A DNA stretch of 64,000 nucleotides from Flavobacterium pectinovorum (GCF_006438875.1 NZ_RCZH01000005.1:310001-374000); one strand, 5' to 3'; positions 33,848 through 42,610 are shown, counted from the first letter of the stretch. Notes: generated by a model from the letters alone, not told the origin. Numbers and translations are program-made.

Positions 33848-34744
33848 CTATTTTTTAGACTTGAAATTTACATTCATAATAATTATGGCCAAAATAATTA
33901 GTACGATTCCAACCCATTGTGAGAAGATAACTTCTTCGTTTAATAACACATATGCCATCATAACAGAAACAGGAAGTTCAAGTGCAGAAACAATACTTCC
34001 CAATCCAATTCCGGTTAACGGGAAACCTGCTGTCATTAACATTGGAGGAATGATTGTACCAAATAAAGCTAAGATAATTCCCCATTTCATGAAAATCTCA
34101 AAGTTAAAAGGTGTTATTTGAGTTGCAAATGCAAATGAAAACACAATAATAGATCCTCCCAAAAGCATGTATAAGCTTCGTTGAGCAGATGAAATTTCGG
34201 TAGCAACACTATTTGCCGTAAACATAGTTGTAGTAAAAGATGCAGCAGCAAGAACTCCCCAGGCAATACCTCTCCAATCTAATTGGATATCATTATGAAT
34301 GATATTAGTTGCCAGGACAGTACCAATAAGAACAATAATTACAGCAATCACTTTTTGTTTTGAAGGTAATTTTTTTTCTAAAAACATTTCAAGCAAAACG
34401 CCCATCCAAACGGTTTGCATTAATAAAACAATCCCAATAGAAACCGGAATGTATTTTACAGCCAAGTAATAGAACAAACTTGTCATTCCTAACGAAGTTC
34501 CGGCAATCATTAAACTAAATATATTTTTTGGAGTTGCCTTTACAACATTCTTTTTATGCTTAATTTTCTGAAACGCATTTATTAGTAAAATACCAATAAT
34601 TCCTAATATAAATTGAGATGTTGTTACCTCGGCGGTAGTATATCCTTCATCATAGGCCATTTTTACGAAAGTAGCTAACATTCCGTAAGTTGTAGCTCCT
34701 ATAGCAACTAAAAATACTCCCTTTAATACGTTGTTTTGTGACAT
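33848..34744 (-). CDS. EamA/DMT family transporter
   Basis: 298 aa with ten predicted helices as two EamA repeats (about 5-140 and 150-290). The first carries LVAIGATTYGMLATFVKMAY, the second MLLGGSIIVFSFAFATQ and the exit PMLMTAGFPLTGIGLGSIVS. Inner-membrane drug/metabolite exporter superfamily; substrate unknown. An exact -7 box on the minus strand at 34778-34785 fits a short leader. Confidence 0.9.
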   Translation of the reverse strand: MSQNNVLKGVFLVAIGATTYGMLATFVKMAYDEGYTTAEVTTSQFILGIIGILLINAFQKIKHKKNVVKATPKNIFSLMIAGTSLGMTSLFYYLAVKYIPVSIGIVLLMQTVWMGVLLEMFLEKKLPSKQKVIAVIIVLIGTVLATNIIHNDIQLDWRGIAWGVLAAASFTTTMFTANSVATEISSAQRSLYMLLGGSIIVFSFAFATQITPFNFEIFMKWGIILALFGTIIPPMLMTAGFPLTGIGLGSIVSALELPVSVMMAYVLLNEEVIFSQWVGIVLIILAIIIMNVNFKSKK

Positions 34745-34777
34745 CTTAACTTGTTTAGATTAAAAAAATAAAGCCGG

Positions 34778-34785
34778 CAAAGATA
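34778..34785 (-). promoter_or_regulatory. -7 box of the EamA gene
   Basis: TATCTTTG on the minus strand, an exact TAnnTTTG match, 34 bp upstream of the start codon. Confidence 0.5.
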
Positions 34786-34906
34786 AGCTATTTTGTTTAG
34801 GAATTAATAGAAAATAATCATAAACATTATTGTCACTACGGTTTTAGAGGTGATTTATATCTTAAAATTGTGAATTTGATATAATTATGGAATAGTTAAA
34901 AATACG

Positions 34907-34938
34907 AAACCCATCAAAATCTAAATTTTGATGGGTTT
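34907..34938. terminator. Terminator of the peptidyl-prolyl isomerase operon
   Basis: Perfect 14-bp stem AAACCCATCAAAAT / ATTTTGATGGGTTT with a 4-nt loop, 30 bp past the stop at 34968. Confidence 0.75.
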
Positions 34939-34967
34939 GCTTTATATAAGATAAAATAACCTTTGTT

Positions 34968-36104
34968 TTATTTTACAACAGGTTGATTTTGATACATTTC
35001 GATTTCGAAAATCAAAGTAGCGTTTGGCGGAATTACTCCTCCTGCACCATTTGCACCATAAGCTAAATTTGAAGGAAGAATGAAGGTAGCTGTTTCTCCA
35101 TCAGTCATCATATCTAATGCTTCGATAAAACCAGGAATCATTCCGTCTTTTTTACCTGCAGTAAATGGAAAAGCTTTGTATCCGCCTTGAGCGTCTCTAT
35201 TAGCATCATATTTACCATAAGCTTTTGCTACACTTGCCATACTGCTGTCAAAAAGATTTCCATCTTCAAAATAACCTGCATAGTGAAAGTAAATTGTAGA
35301 TCCTTCAGTTGGTTTTACGCCATTTCCTTTTTTAGTAATCACATATTTTAAACCTGATGCAGTTGTGGTCGCGGTTGCTTTTGCATTTGCAAAAGAAGCG
35401 GCTTTTTCTGCAACGACTTTTTGACTTTCCGCTTTTTGAGTTTCCAGTTTTTTTAATTCCTCAGAGAAAATTTTTACAGCATCAAATTTTTTGGCTGCAG
35501 CGCCTTTGCGTGTAATAACGATTTTTGTAATAACATCATCCTGAGCAATTTTGTTTACAACATCCATTCCAGAAACTACATGACCAAAAATAGTATGTTT
35601 TCCGTTAAGCCATTGTGTGTCTTTATGTGTGATAAAAAATTGACTTCCGTTTGTTGCAGGTCCTGAATTAGCCATTGCTAAAACTCCGCCTTTGTCAAAT
35701 TTTAACTCAGGAACAAACTCATCTTTAAAGGAATATCCAGGATCTCCTGAACCATTTCCTTGAGGATCTCCGCCTTGAATCATAAAGTCCTTGATAACTC
35801 TATGAAACTTTAATCCGTCATAAAAAGGTTTTCCCTTTAAACTTTCAACTTTTACGTAAGGATTTTTACCTTCTGCCAAAGAGATGAAGTTTGCAACTGT
35901 TACAGGAGCTTTTACATATTCTAATACTAAAACAATGTTTCCATGTTTAGTTGAAATAGTAGCAAAAATACCTTCATTAGGGGTTGCTGCAGGAGCAACT
36001 TTTGTTGTTGCCGCAGGTTTGGGTTTAGTAACCGGTTTTTTAGTCGTTTGTGCCTGAATATTTACAATTGCAAGGCAAAATAAAAATAGAAATTTAAATT
36101 TCAT
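34968..36104 (-). CDS. Secreted cyclophilin-FKBP fusion peptidyl-prolyl isomerase
   Basis: 378 aa. Signal peptide 1-19 (ending IQAQ), then a Lys/Pro/Ala-rich linker. Cyclophilin about 44-215: FHRVIKDFMIQGGDPQGNGS and GVLAMANSGPATNGSQFFIT, with HTIFGHVVSGMDVVNKI. FKBP about 245-375: TTASGLKYVITKKGNGVKP, IYFHYAGYFEDGNLFDSS, GMIPGFIEALDMMTDGETAT and LAYGANGAGGVIPPNATLIF EIE. Both catalytic domains look intact. Periplasmic prolyl isomerase. Last gene of the nrnA-gldI operon, a tandem paralogue of its neighbour. Confidence 0.92.
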   Translation of the reverse strand: MKFKFLFLFCLAIVNIQAQTTKKPVTKPKPAATTKVAPAATPNEGIFATISTKHGNIVLVLEYVKAPVTVANFISLAEGKNPYVKVESLKGKPFYDGLKFHRVIKDFMIQGGDPQGNGSGDPGYSFKDEFVPELKFDKGGVLAMANSGPATNGSQFFITHKDTQWLNGKHTIFGHVVSGMDVVNKIAQDDVITKIVITRKGAAAKKFDAVKIFSEELKKLETQKAESQKVVAEKAASFANAKATATTTASGLKYVITKKGNGVKPTEGSTIYFHYAGYFEDGNLFDSSMASVAKAYGKYDANRDAQGGYKAFPFTAGKKDGMIPGFIEALDMMTDGETATFILPSNLAYGANGAGGVIPPNATLIFEIEMYQNQPVVK

Positions 36105-36154
36105 CGTGTTTCGAATTTAAGTATAGGAATAACGGTTTAAAGATAAGAATATTA

Positions 36155-37228
36155 TTACGGTTTTTCTAATAGTTGAATTTCGAAAATAATATTAGCATTT
36201 GGGGGGATAACTCCTCCGGCTCCGGTTGCTCCATACGCCAGGTGAGATGGAATAAAAAGAATTGCTTTATCTCCAAAAGAAAGTTGTTCAATTCCTTCAA
36301 TAAATCCGGGAATCATACCGTCTTTACGACCTGCCTGAAACGGGATTGGCTGATATCCGTGTTGTTCTGCTCTTGCAGGATCAAACTTCCCGAAAGCTTT
36401 ATTAACTTCTTCTACACTTGAATCAAACAAAGTTCCGTCTTCTAAGAAACCAGAATAGTGAATGTAGATTTGAGTTCCTGCAGCAGGTTTTTTTCCTGTT
36501 CCTTTTTCAGTAATTAAATACTCTAAACCAGTACTTGTTTTTGTTGCTTTTGGTCTAACAGAAGCGTAGTAAGCTACTTTTTCTTTTTGAACGCCATCAA
36601 ATTTGCTTTTTTCTTTTGCGATTTCAGAAAAATAATCGTGAAATACTTTTACAGCATCAAATTTCTTTGCCGCTTCACCATTTCTGATAATAGTTACAGA
36701 AACGATTTTATCGTCTTGTTTAACTTGATTTACAACTTCCTGACCTTTTTCTACAACGTGACCAAAAATAGTATGTTTTCCGTCTAACCATGGAGTTTCA
36801 ACATGGGTGATAAAAAATTGGCTGCTGTTTGTTCCCGGGCCATTATTTGCCATAGCCAGAACTCCGGCTTTATCAAATTTAAGATCTGTGATTTCATCCT
36901 TAAATCTATAACCTGCATCTCCGGAACCAGTTCCTTCAGGGTCTCCGGTTTGAATCATGAAATTTTCAATAACTCTATGAAATTTTAATCCGTTATAAAA
37001 AGGTTTATTTTTTAGATAATCCTTTGTTACGAATTCATTTTTACCTTCGGCCAGAGTTACAAAATTAGCCACTGTAACCGGCGCTTTTGTATAATCTAAT
37101 TCAACAATAATGTGCCCTTTATTCGTTTCAATGTCAGCATACAAACCGTCAGGCAAATTGCTGTGTTCGTCTTTACAAGAATAAAATGAGGTAACGGCTA
37201 GTAGTAATAGTAAAATACTTTTTTTCAT
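36155..37228 (-). CDS. Lipoprotein cyclophilin-FKBP fusion peptidyl-prolyl isomerase
   Basis: 357 aa. Lipobox FYSC (Cys18), so lipid-anchored. Cyclophilin about 28-195: FHRVIENFMIQTGDPEGTGS, GVLAMANNGPGTNSSQFFIT and HTIFGHVVEKGQEVVNQV. FKBP about 225-357: TSTGLEYLITEKGTGKKPAA, GMIPGFIEGIEQLSFGDKAI and LAYGATGAGGVIPPNANIIF EIQ. Same architecture as the next gene, 50 bp away, so the two are duplicates with different anchoring (free and lipidated). It lies 19 bp after gldI. Confidence 0.92.
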   Translation of the reverse strand: MKKSILLLLLAVTSFYSCKDEHSNLPDGLYADIETNKGHIIVELDYTKAPVTVANFVTLAEGKNEFVTKDYLKNKPFYNGLKFHRVIENFMIQTGDPEGTGSGDAGYRFKDEITDLKFDKAGVLAMANNGPGTNSSQFFITHVETPWLDGKHTIFGHVVEKGQEVVNQVKQDDKIVSVTIIRNGEAAKKFDAVKVFHDYFSEIAKEKSKFDGVQKEKVAYYASVRPKATKTSTGLEYLITEKGTGKKPAAGTQIYIHYSGFLEDGTLFDSSVEEVNKAFGKFDPARAEQHGYQPIPFQAGRKDGMIPGFIEGIEQLSFGDKAILFIPSHLAYGATGAGGVIPPNANIIFEIQLLEKP

Positions 37229-37247
37229 TGTTTAAAATGTTTTTTTA

Positions 37248-37934
37248 TTAGTTTATAGTGTCTTTTTTAGCTGGAGTTGCTGGTTTTACAGCTGCCGGTT
37301 TTGGCGTAACAGGTTTCGGAGTTTGTCCCGCAGCAGTTTGAGCAGCCGGAGTTTGTCCTGTAGGAGTTGCAGTTTTTGCCGCATCAGGATCCGGTACAAA
37401 ATTTCGAAGCGTAACCGTACAAATTAACGATTGGTTCGTTCCAATTTTTTTATTGTCTCCATGATATCCGTAAGCAATATGAGACGGAAATAAGAATGTC
37501 ACAGTTTCGTTTTTGTGCATTAGTTTAATACCGTCACGTAATCCCATCATAATATCTTGTTTGTCTACATAATAAGTTTGCGGACCAAGATCTGCTTCTG
37601 AGTAGATGATATTGCCTTTTATGTCTTTTACTTCTAAGTTAAAATAGGCGATATCTCCTTTTTTAGGCGTAGAAAGATCGGTTTCATTTCTTTCGTCATA
37701 AGAAAACCAATATCCTTTTCTGGTGGCATAATATTTAGTTTTCGGATTGCTTTTGATTATTTTTTTGATAACCTGTTCTTCATTAGCAATTATTTTTTTG
37801 TTACGATCAACTGATTTTTTCATGAAAGTTCCTGAAGTTCTCGAAATAGGTCTTCTGGCATCTTCATGTTGTTTACAGCTAACCAGTAAAACAGCAAAAA
37901 GTAGGGTATAAATGCTTAGTTTTAGGGATTTCAT
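37248..37934 (-). CDS. gldI: Gliding motility-associated peptidyl-prolyl isomerase GldI
   Basis: 228 aa. Lipobox VSC (Cys20) with CKQHEDARRPISRTSGTFMK right after it, matching the GldI start known from F. johnsoniae as I recall it. FKBP-type domain about 75-180: GDIAYFNLEVKDIKGNIIYS and VTFLFPSHIAYGYHGDNKKI. A C-terminal tail (about 182-228) rich in Ala/Pro/Thr repeats (TPTGQTPAAQTAAGQTPKPV), probably disordered. GldI is needed for gliding and for assembly of the type IX machinery. It is 4 bp behind the NrnA-like gene and ahead of the two fusion isomerases: a dedicated folding operon. Confidence 0.92.
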   Translation of the reverse strand: MKSLKLSIYTLLFAVLLVSCKQHEDARRPISRTSGTFMKKSVDRNKKIIANEEQVIKKIIKSNPKTKYYATRKGYWFSYDERNETDLSTPKKGDIAYFNLEVKDIKGNIIYSEADLGPQTYYVDKQDIMMGLRDGIKLMHKNETVTFLFPSHIAYGYHGDNKKIGTNQSLICTVTLRNFVPDPDAAKTATPTGQTPAAQTAAGQTPKPVTPKPAAVKPATPAKKDTIN

Positions 37935-37938
37935 GGGG

Positions 37939-38943
37939 TTATATTTTTAGTTTGGTTACTAAATCTTCGAATTTTGCCAACGTTTCTTCCATCGAAACAT
38001 CAGATCTTCCGCCGGCAGCATTACTGTGTCCGCCTCCGTTAAAATGATCTCTTGCAAACTGATTCACATCAAATCCTCCTTGCGAACGGAAAGATATCTT
38101 AATGATTTTCTCGTCTTTATTTTCGATAAAAATAGCAGTAAAAAGAATACCTTTTATACTTAACCCGTAATTTACAATTCCTTCAGTATCACCTTTTACA
38201 TAATTAAAAGAATCCAGTTCGTCCTGAGTAAGCGAAGTATAAGAAGTTTTGTGTTCTTCAAAAACTTTCATGTTTTGCAAAGCTCGACCCAATAATTGCA
38301 AACGGCTGTAAGAACTATTATCAAATAATAAAACCGGAATTAGAGTATTCTCAACTCCTAAATCAATTAATTCAGCAATGATTCGGTGCGTGTTTCCTGT
38401 TGTTCCCGGAAAGCGAAACGAACCGGAATCCGTTAAAATTCCAGTATAAATACACGTTGCAATTGTTTTGTCCAGATCTTCTTTTTTGCCCAAAAACGAA
38501 ATGAAGTTATAAACCATTTCGCAAGTTGATCCAAATGTAGTATCAGAATACATAAAAGTCGCATAATCATCCGGTTTTTGATGATGATCAATCATAATAA
38601 ATGGAGCTGTTAGCTTTGCTAAAGTATGTTCCATTTCGCCTGTGCGATGAAAAGCATTAAAGTCAAGTGTAAAAATCACCTCAGCTTCTTCTAATATTTT
38701 GGTACAGTTTTGAGTATCTTTTTCGAATATTTTTACCGTTTCTGAGCCTGGTAACCAAGCTAAGAAATCAGGGAAATCATTGGGAGCAATCACCGTTGGC
38801 TGATGATTGTTTTTTAATAAAAAATGGTATAAACCTAACGTCGAGCCCATAGCGTCTCCATCAGGACCTCTATGTGGTATTATGGCGATTTTCTTTGGGG
38901 TTGCGAGTAATAATTGTATCGCTTGAATATCTTGTATTTTCAT
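37939..38943 (-). CDS. DHH/DHHA1 family phosphoesterase (NrnA-like)
   Basis: 334 aa, cytoplasmic. DHH domain with IAIIPHRGPDGDAMGSTLGL (about 19), FTLDFNAFHRTGEM, MIDHHQKPDDYATFMYSDTT (the DHH metal triad, about 118) and ILTDSGSFRFPGTTGNTHRI. DHHA1 end: ARDHFNGGGHSNAAGGRSD. Known family: nanoRNase and pAp phosphatase. First gene of the operon with gldI, 4 bp ahead of it. Confidence 0.93.
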   Translation of the reverse strand: MKIQDIQAIQLLLATPKKIAIIPHRGPDGDAMGSTLGLYHFLLKNNHQPTVIAPNDFPDFLAWLPGSETVKIFEKDTQNCTKILEEAEVIFTLDFNAFHRTGEMEHTLAKLTAPFIMIDHHQKPDDYATFMYSDTTFGSTCEMVYNFISFLGKKEDLDKTIATCIYTGILTDSGSFRFPGTTGNTHRIIAELIDLGVENTLIPVLLFDNSSYSRLQLLGRALQNMKVFEEHKTSYTSLTQDELDSFNYVKGDTEGIVNYGLSIKGILFTAIFIENKDEKIIKISFRSQGGFDVNQFARDHFNGGGHSNAAGGRSDVSMEETLAKFEDLVTKLKI

Positions 38944-39142
38944 AGTGTGCGAATTTACATTTTTTTAATGTAATGTTGAAATCATTTTACAGATTAACAC
39001 ACTTTTATAAGTTGGCTGTTGCAGTCACGGTTTTCAGTCGCAATTTTCAGTTTTTAGAATTTTATAATTTGTATTTTAATTGATGATAATCAGTCTGTAA
39101 AATTATTTTGTTTGATACTGACAGAAGATTTTCATTTTAAAT

Positions 39143-39724
39143 TTACTTCTTCGATTTTGCTGTATTGATTTTACTCATAACAGCTGCGATCTTAAAGTTA
39201 AGTTCAAGCATTTTTTCATCATATGCGCTGCTGTTTTCAAGGATCTTTTGATAAGCCAGTTCATATAAACTAATTCTTAATTTGCAATATTCTATTAATT
39301 TTTCATTTTGCTCATGACTTTCTTTTGGGAGATATAATTTATCGAGTTCTTTTATCAAAGTGATATTTTCATTCCAATAATAAATGCCGCGGTCTTTGAT
39401 TAAATACAAGGTACTTTCTTTATTTTCAGAAAATGAATTACCATATTGAACACTATAAGCCTCTAAAGCCATGTTTTCCATATCGGCGAATTCCTGCATC
39501 CTTCTTTGATATTCCATAACCTGATAAATATAAACCTGAGAGCTTCTGAAGTTAAAGTATAAAAAAACAATTGCAATTGTTGCCGTAGAAGTAATAAAAG
39601 CGATTGCATAATTTCGTTTTTTTCCAAAGGTAAATAGGGCTAAACCAAATACAATTCCAGTTGTAAATCCGCCAATTGATGCAGCATAATTAATGGCATC
39701 AGTAAAACTGAAGCAAACAATCAA
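39143..39724 (-). CDS. Rhomboid-like C-terminal segment in the -1 frame (split gene)
   Basis: 193 aa from a TTG at 39724; in practice it continues the preceding rhomboid gene. From the A6-G run at 39769-39775 the -1 frame reads KENKHPIIFPIVFLILLIVC FSFTDAINYAASIGG without stop and joins this segment. It supplies the last rhomboid helices and a cytoplasmic tail with a coiled-coil look (YQRRMQEFADMENMALEAYS). The motif position that should carry the catalytic His (AAHxGG) reads AASIGG. Joined to the upstream part it gives about 497 aa. A pseudogene, a frameshifted active gene or a programmed shift are the options. Confidence 0.65.
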   Translation of the reverse strand: MIVCFSFTDAINYAASIGGFTTGIVFGLALFTFGKKRNYAIAFITSTATIAIVFLYFNFRSSQVYIYQVMEYQRRMQEFADMENMALEAYSVQYGNSFSENKESTLYLIKDRGIYYWNENITLIKELDKLYLPKESHEQNEKLIEYCKLRISLYELAYQKILENSSAYDEKMLELNFKIAAVMSKINTAKSKK

Positions 39725-39729
39725 AAGAA

Positions 39730-40635
39730 TTAAAAATACAATTGGAAATATGATAGGATGTTTATTTTCTTTTTTAAAGTTTTAGAAATAAGCGCAATAA
39801 GTAAAATACCGTACATACCAAAAATAGCACCAGATGCTCCGGCACTTACAACGTCTTTATCCCAATATAAACTGCTTAAATTGCCAATTATACCGCATAA
39901 TAAATAAGTGACAAGAAATATCCATTTCTTTAGATAAGATTCTAAAAGTAAGCCAACATAAGCCAAAGCAAAACAACTAACAACCAAGTGTAAAAAATTG
40001 AAAGGAACAAAACAGGCAGAAAGTAATCTCCACCATTGGTTTTCAGTAGTTAATGGACCGTGATTTCCTCCCCAATCAATTATTTCCTGAACTTCCGGTG
40101 AAAAAAAGTGAACTCCCAAATACAGCATAACCAGAAAATACAGAATATTTAAATAGATTAAAATTGGAGTAATCAAATAGTCTTTTGTTGGAATAAAAAT
40201 GGAAAAAAAAGAATAAAAGGAAGTTATATTTTGTTCTGTTTCTTTTTCAGATGAAAGGTTGCGCTGTTCTGTTTTAATATGCTCAGGAAAAGCATCACTA
40301 TCCAAATTTAGATTTGAAGCATCGTTTAATTCTTCAAAATAAAGCTCTAAAAAGGATTCGGTATTTTTTTTATTTCTGCCACAGTCATAAAACTGATTTC
40401 CATTTGAGGAACTTGTAATTAAAGCAGTTCCCTCTTCTTCAATAGTAATAGAAATGGTTTCGTTCCAAGTATGTTTTTTATTTTTTGAAACAGCAAAAAT
40501 TTCGTTTTCGGCAACACCAATTAAAGTCCAATTTAATTTTTTACAGATACTTATTGTTGTCAGAATAAAAGCTGATGAGGGCAAATTATTTAAAGGCGTT
40601 AGCTGAGAAAAGGAAGCAGGAAATCCGAAAGCCAT
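39730..40635 (-). CDS. Rhomboid-family membrane protein, N-terminal part (split gene)
   Basis: 301 aa, stopped by TAA at 39730-39732. Residues 1-105 form a soluble N-terminal domain (MAFGFPASFSQLTPLNNLPS, WTLIGVAENEIFAVSKNKKH) as in other Bacteroidota rhomboids. The membrane core starts near 150. Helix 2 has HLVVSCFALAYVGLLLE, where the usual HxxxN reads HLVVS. The serine motif VVSAGASGAIFGMYG is intact. The frame then stops after KTLKKKINILSYFQLYF, while the -1 frame continues at A_AAA_AAG (39775 down to 39769). It is 5 bp before the next open segment. Confidence 0.75.
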   Translation of the reverse strand: MAFGFPASFSQLTPLNNLPSSAFILTTISICKKLNWTLIGVAENEIFAVSKNKKHTWNETISITIEEEGTALITSSSNGNQFYDCGRNKKNTESFLELYFEELNDASNLNLDSDAFPEHIKTEQRNLSSEKETEQNITSFYSFFSIFIPTKDYLITPILIYLNILYFLVMLYLGVHFFSPEVQEIIDWGGNHGPLTTENQWWRLLSACFVPFNFLHLVVSCFALAYVGLLLESYLKKWIFLVTYLLCGIIGNLSSLYWDKDVVSAGASGAIFGMYGILLIALISKTLKKKINILSYFQLYF

Positions 40636-40705
40636 TTATAGTAAGATTTGATTTAGCAAAAACAATACTACAAAAAAAGTATTACTTATTCTAAAAAATA
40701 TTGGT

Positions 40706-41962
40706 TTATAAATGCTCGAGTTCTTTTTTCTGAAACTTCTGATACAACTTATATTTAGCACCTTTAACAATCTGTGATTTATAAATTCCAACAGAACCAG
40801 AAGAAAAGTAGGCAACTGTACAAGCAATGGCAATAAACATTCCAGATTCAATTCCGAATAATTCCATGCCCATAATCGTGCAGGCGATAGGAGTGTGGGT
40901 CGCGCCCGAAAAAACTGCAACAAAACCCAATCCTGCTGAGAATGCAATTGGTAATGGAATTATTACCGATAAAGCACTTCCTAAAGTTGCACCAACAAAG
41001 AACAATGGAGTTACTTCACCGCCTTTAAAACCGGCTCCTAAAGTAAAACCTGTAAATAGAATTTTAAGCAAAAAATCATACCACGGATTTGCATTCGAAA
41101 AAGAATCTACAATAACGGGAACTCCTAATCCGGAGAATTTTGTAAGTCCAAAACCTGCAATTGCAACGGCAAGCACAATCCCACCGATAAAAGGACGCAA
41201 CGGAGGATATTTTATATTTTTCGAAAAAAGCGAACCCCAAAAATGAGTACTTCTTGAAAATAATAAAGCTGCAAAACCGGATAGAATACCAATTATAATA
41301 ACATAACCTATAGTTGGAATACTAATTTCAGGAACAATCGGAATGCTATAATGAGTATGTTTTACGTGCCAGAATTCTACAGTAAAATACGCTGTATAAG
41401 CGACTAAAAATGATAAAATAACACTTTTTAGATTGATTTTGCTGAAATATAAAACTTCCAAAGCAAAAATTGCGCCCGCCAGCGGAGTTCCAAAAACTGA
41501 TGCAAAACCGGCACTGATTCCTAGAATAATCAAAATTTTCCTTTCGGAATTATCCAGTTTAAAGAGTTTGGTAAATTGATCAGCAATTGCGCCACCCATT
41601 TGTACCGCTGTACCTTCGCGACCGGCAGAACCTCCAAATAAATGTGTCAGTAAAGTTCCTAAAAGGACTAATGGAGCCATTTTAAGCGGAATTAATTTCT
41701 GAGGGTTTTCGTATTCTTCGAGCAATAAATTATTGCCTTTTACAACAGATTCTCCCCAATAATGATAGCTCAATCCAATCAATAATCCGCCGAAAGGCAA
41801 AAGCCAGATAATCCATTCGTGGTGAATTCTAAATTGCGTAACCCATTCCAGAGAAACTAAAAAAAATGCAGATGCAGATCCGGACAAAATCCCTATCAAA
41901 ACACAGATCAAGATCCATTTGAAAGTTGTTAAAAATGTTTTTTTTAGTGTTTGAGAAATCAT
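40706..41962 (-). CDS. CLC-family anion transporter, likely fluoride type (CLC-F)
   Basis: 418 aa, about ten membrane helices. CLC motifs: HLFGGSAGREGTAVQMGGAI (the gating Glu, about 113), LGISAGFASVFGTPLAGAIF (about 148) and GFKGGEVTPLFFVGATLGSA (about 310). At the helix D position where chloride types have GSGIP, this protein reads VVKGNNLLLEEYENP. Loss of the GSGIP serine and the GREGT form are, as I recall, features of fluoride/proton antiporters. Inner membrane. Read alone or with the split rhomboid gene, 70 bp downstream. Confidence 0.82.
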   Translation of the reverse strand: MISQTLKKTFLTTFKWILICVLIGILSGSASAFFLVSLEWVTQFRIHHEWIIWLLPFGGLLIGLSYHYWGESVVKGNNLLLEEYENPQKLIPLKMAPLVLLGTLLTHLFGGSAGREGTAVQMGGAIADQFTKLFKLDNSERKILIILGISAGFASVFGTPLAGAIFALEVLYFSKINLKSVILSFLVAYTAYFTVEFWHVKHTHYSIPIVPEISIPTIGYVIIIGILSGFAALLFSRSTHFWGSLFSKNIKYPPLRPFIGGIVLAVAIAGFGLTKFSGLGVPVIVDSFSNANPWYDFLLKILFTGFTLGAGFKGGEVTPLFFVGATLGSALSVIIPLPIAFSAGLGFVAVFSGATHTPIACTIMGMELFGIESGMFIAIACTVAYFSSGSVGIYKSQIVKGAKYKLYQKFQKKELEHL

Positions 41963-42226
41963 TAATTATTTAAAGAAAGTAGTTTGCCACGAATTTCACG
42001 AATTTTAACGAATTTCTTGGTGTTTTTGCGAATTTTTTCTGCCACAGATTAAATGAATTAGAAAGGATTTCTTTTATAATATTTAAAACCACTTTTAATG
42101 GTTTCAATTTTAATCAATTTAATAGCTTCAAAAATAGACAAGACATAATCTTTTTAATCCTTTTAATCTGTGGCAAAAGAAAAAAAAATAATTCGCGAAA
42201 ATTCGTGTAATTCGTGGCGACTTTTT
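41963..42226. repeat. Intergenic palindromic repeat spacer
   Basis: 264 bp. Left arm around 41977-42003 (TTGCCACGAATTTCACGAATTT) and right arm around 42195-42222 (AAATTCGTG..ATTCGTGGCGA) are complementary. In between are words such as CCACAGATTAAA and TTTAATCTGTGGC (about 42041 and 42164). It belongs to the same repeat group as 3592-3698. Confidence 0.75.
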
Positions 42227-42610
42227 TTACTGTACAACAGCTGTAAATTCAATTTCAACTAAATATTCAGGAGCAACCAATTTACTGATCTCATAAAAAC
42301 CAGTTGTTGGCTTTACATCTTTAAAAAACGCTGAATGCGCTCTTGCAACATCTTCAAAAGATGTAATATCGGTTGTAAAGATTCGGGTTCTAATGACATC
42401 TTTCATTCCAACGTTCAAATCTTGTAATACTTTTTCAACACGTTCCAGGATGTTGTAGGTTTGAGCATAAGCGTCGTCGGCTTTTACTTTTTCACCATCA
42501 ACAATAGCCACCGTTCCTGAAACTTCAATAATATTACCAATTCTTACTGCGCGGCAATATCCCATTTTGTCCTCCCACGGTGATCCTGTTAAGATGTTTT
42601 CTCTTTTCAT
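42227..42610 (-). CDS. RidA/YjgF/YER057c/UK114 family protein
   Basis: 127 aa. Family core: IGNIIEVSGTVAIVDGEKVK, AYAQTYNILERVEKVLQDLN, RTRIFTTDITSFEDVARAHS AFF and YLVEIEFTAVV. The segment that in deaminases of the RidA subgroup carries the catalytic Arg (usually PxRxxV) reads KPTTGFYEISKLV, with no Arg there, so this is probably a different subgroup (YjgH-like) with an unknown reaction. Cytoplasmic. Isolated between two repeat-rich spacers. Confidence 0.85.
   Translation of the reverse strand: MKRENILTGSPWEDKMGYCRAVRIGNIIEVSGTVAIVDGEKVKADDAYAQTYNILERVEKVLQDLNVGMKDVIRTRIFTTDITSFEDVARAHSAFFKDVKPTTGFYEISKLVAPEYLVEIEFTAVVQ

Noticed and set aside
40636..40947. Open frame of 103 aa on the minus strand
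   Set aside because: Overlaps the CLC gene in another frame; the CLC frame has clear family motifs.
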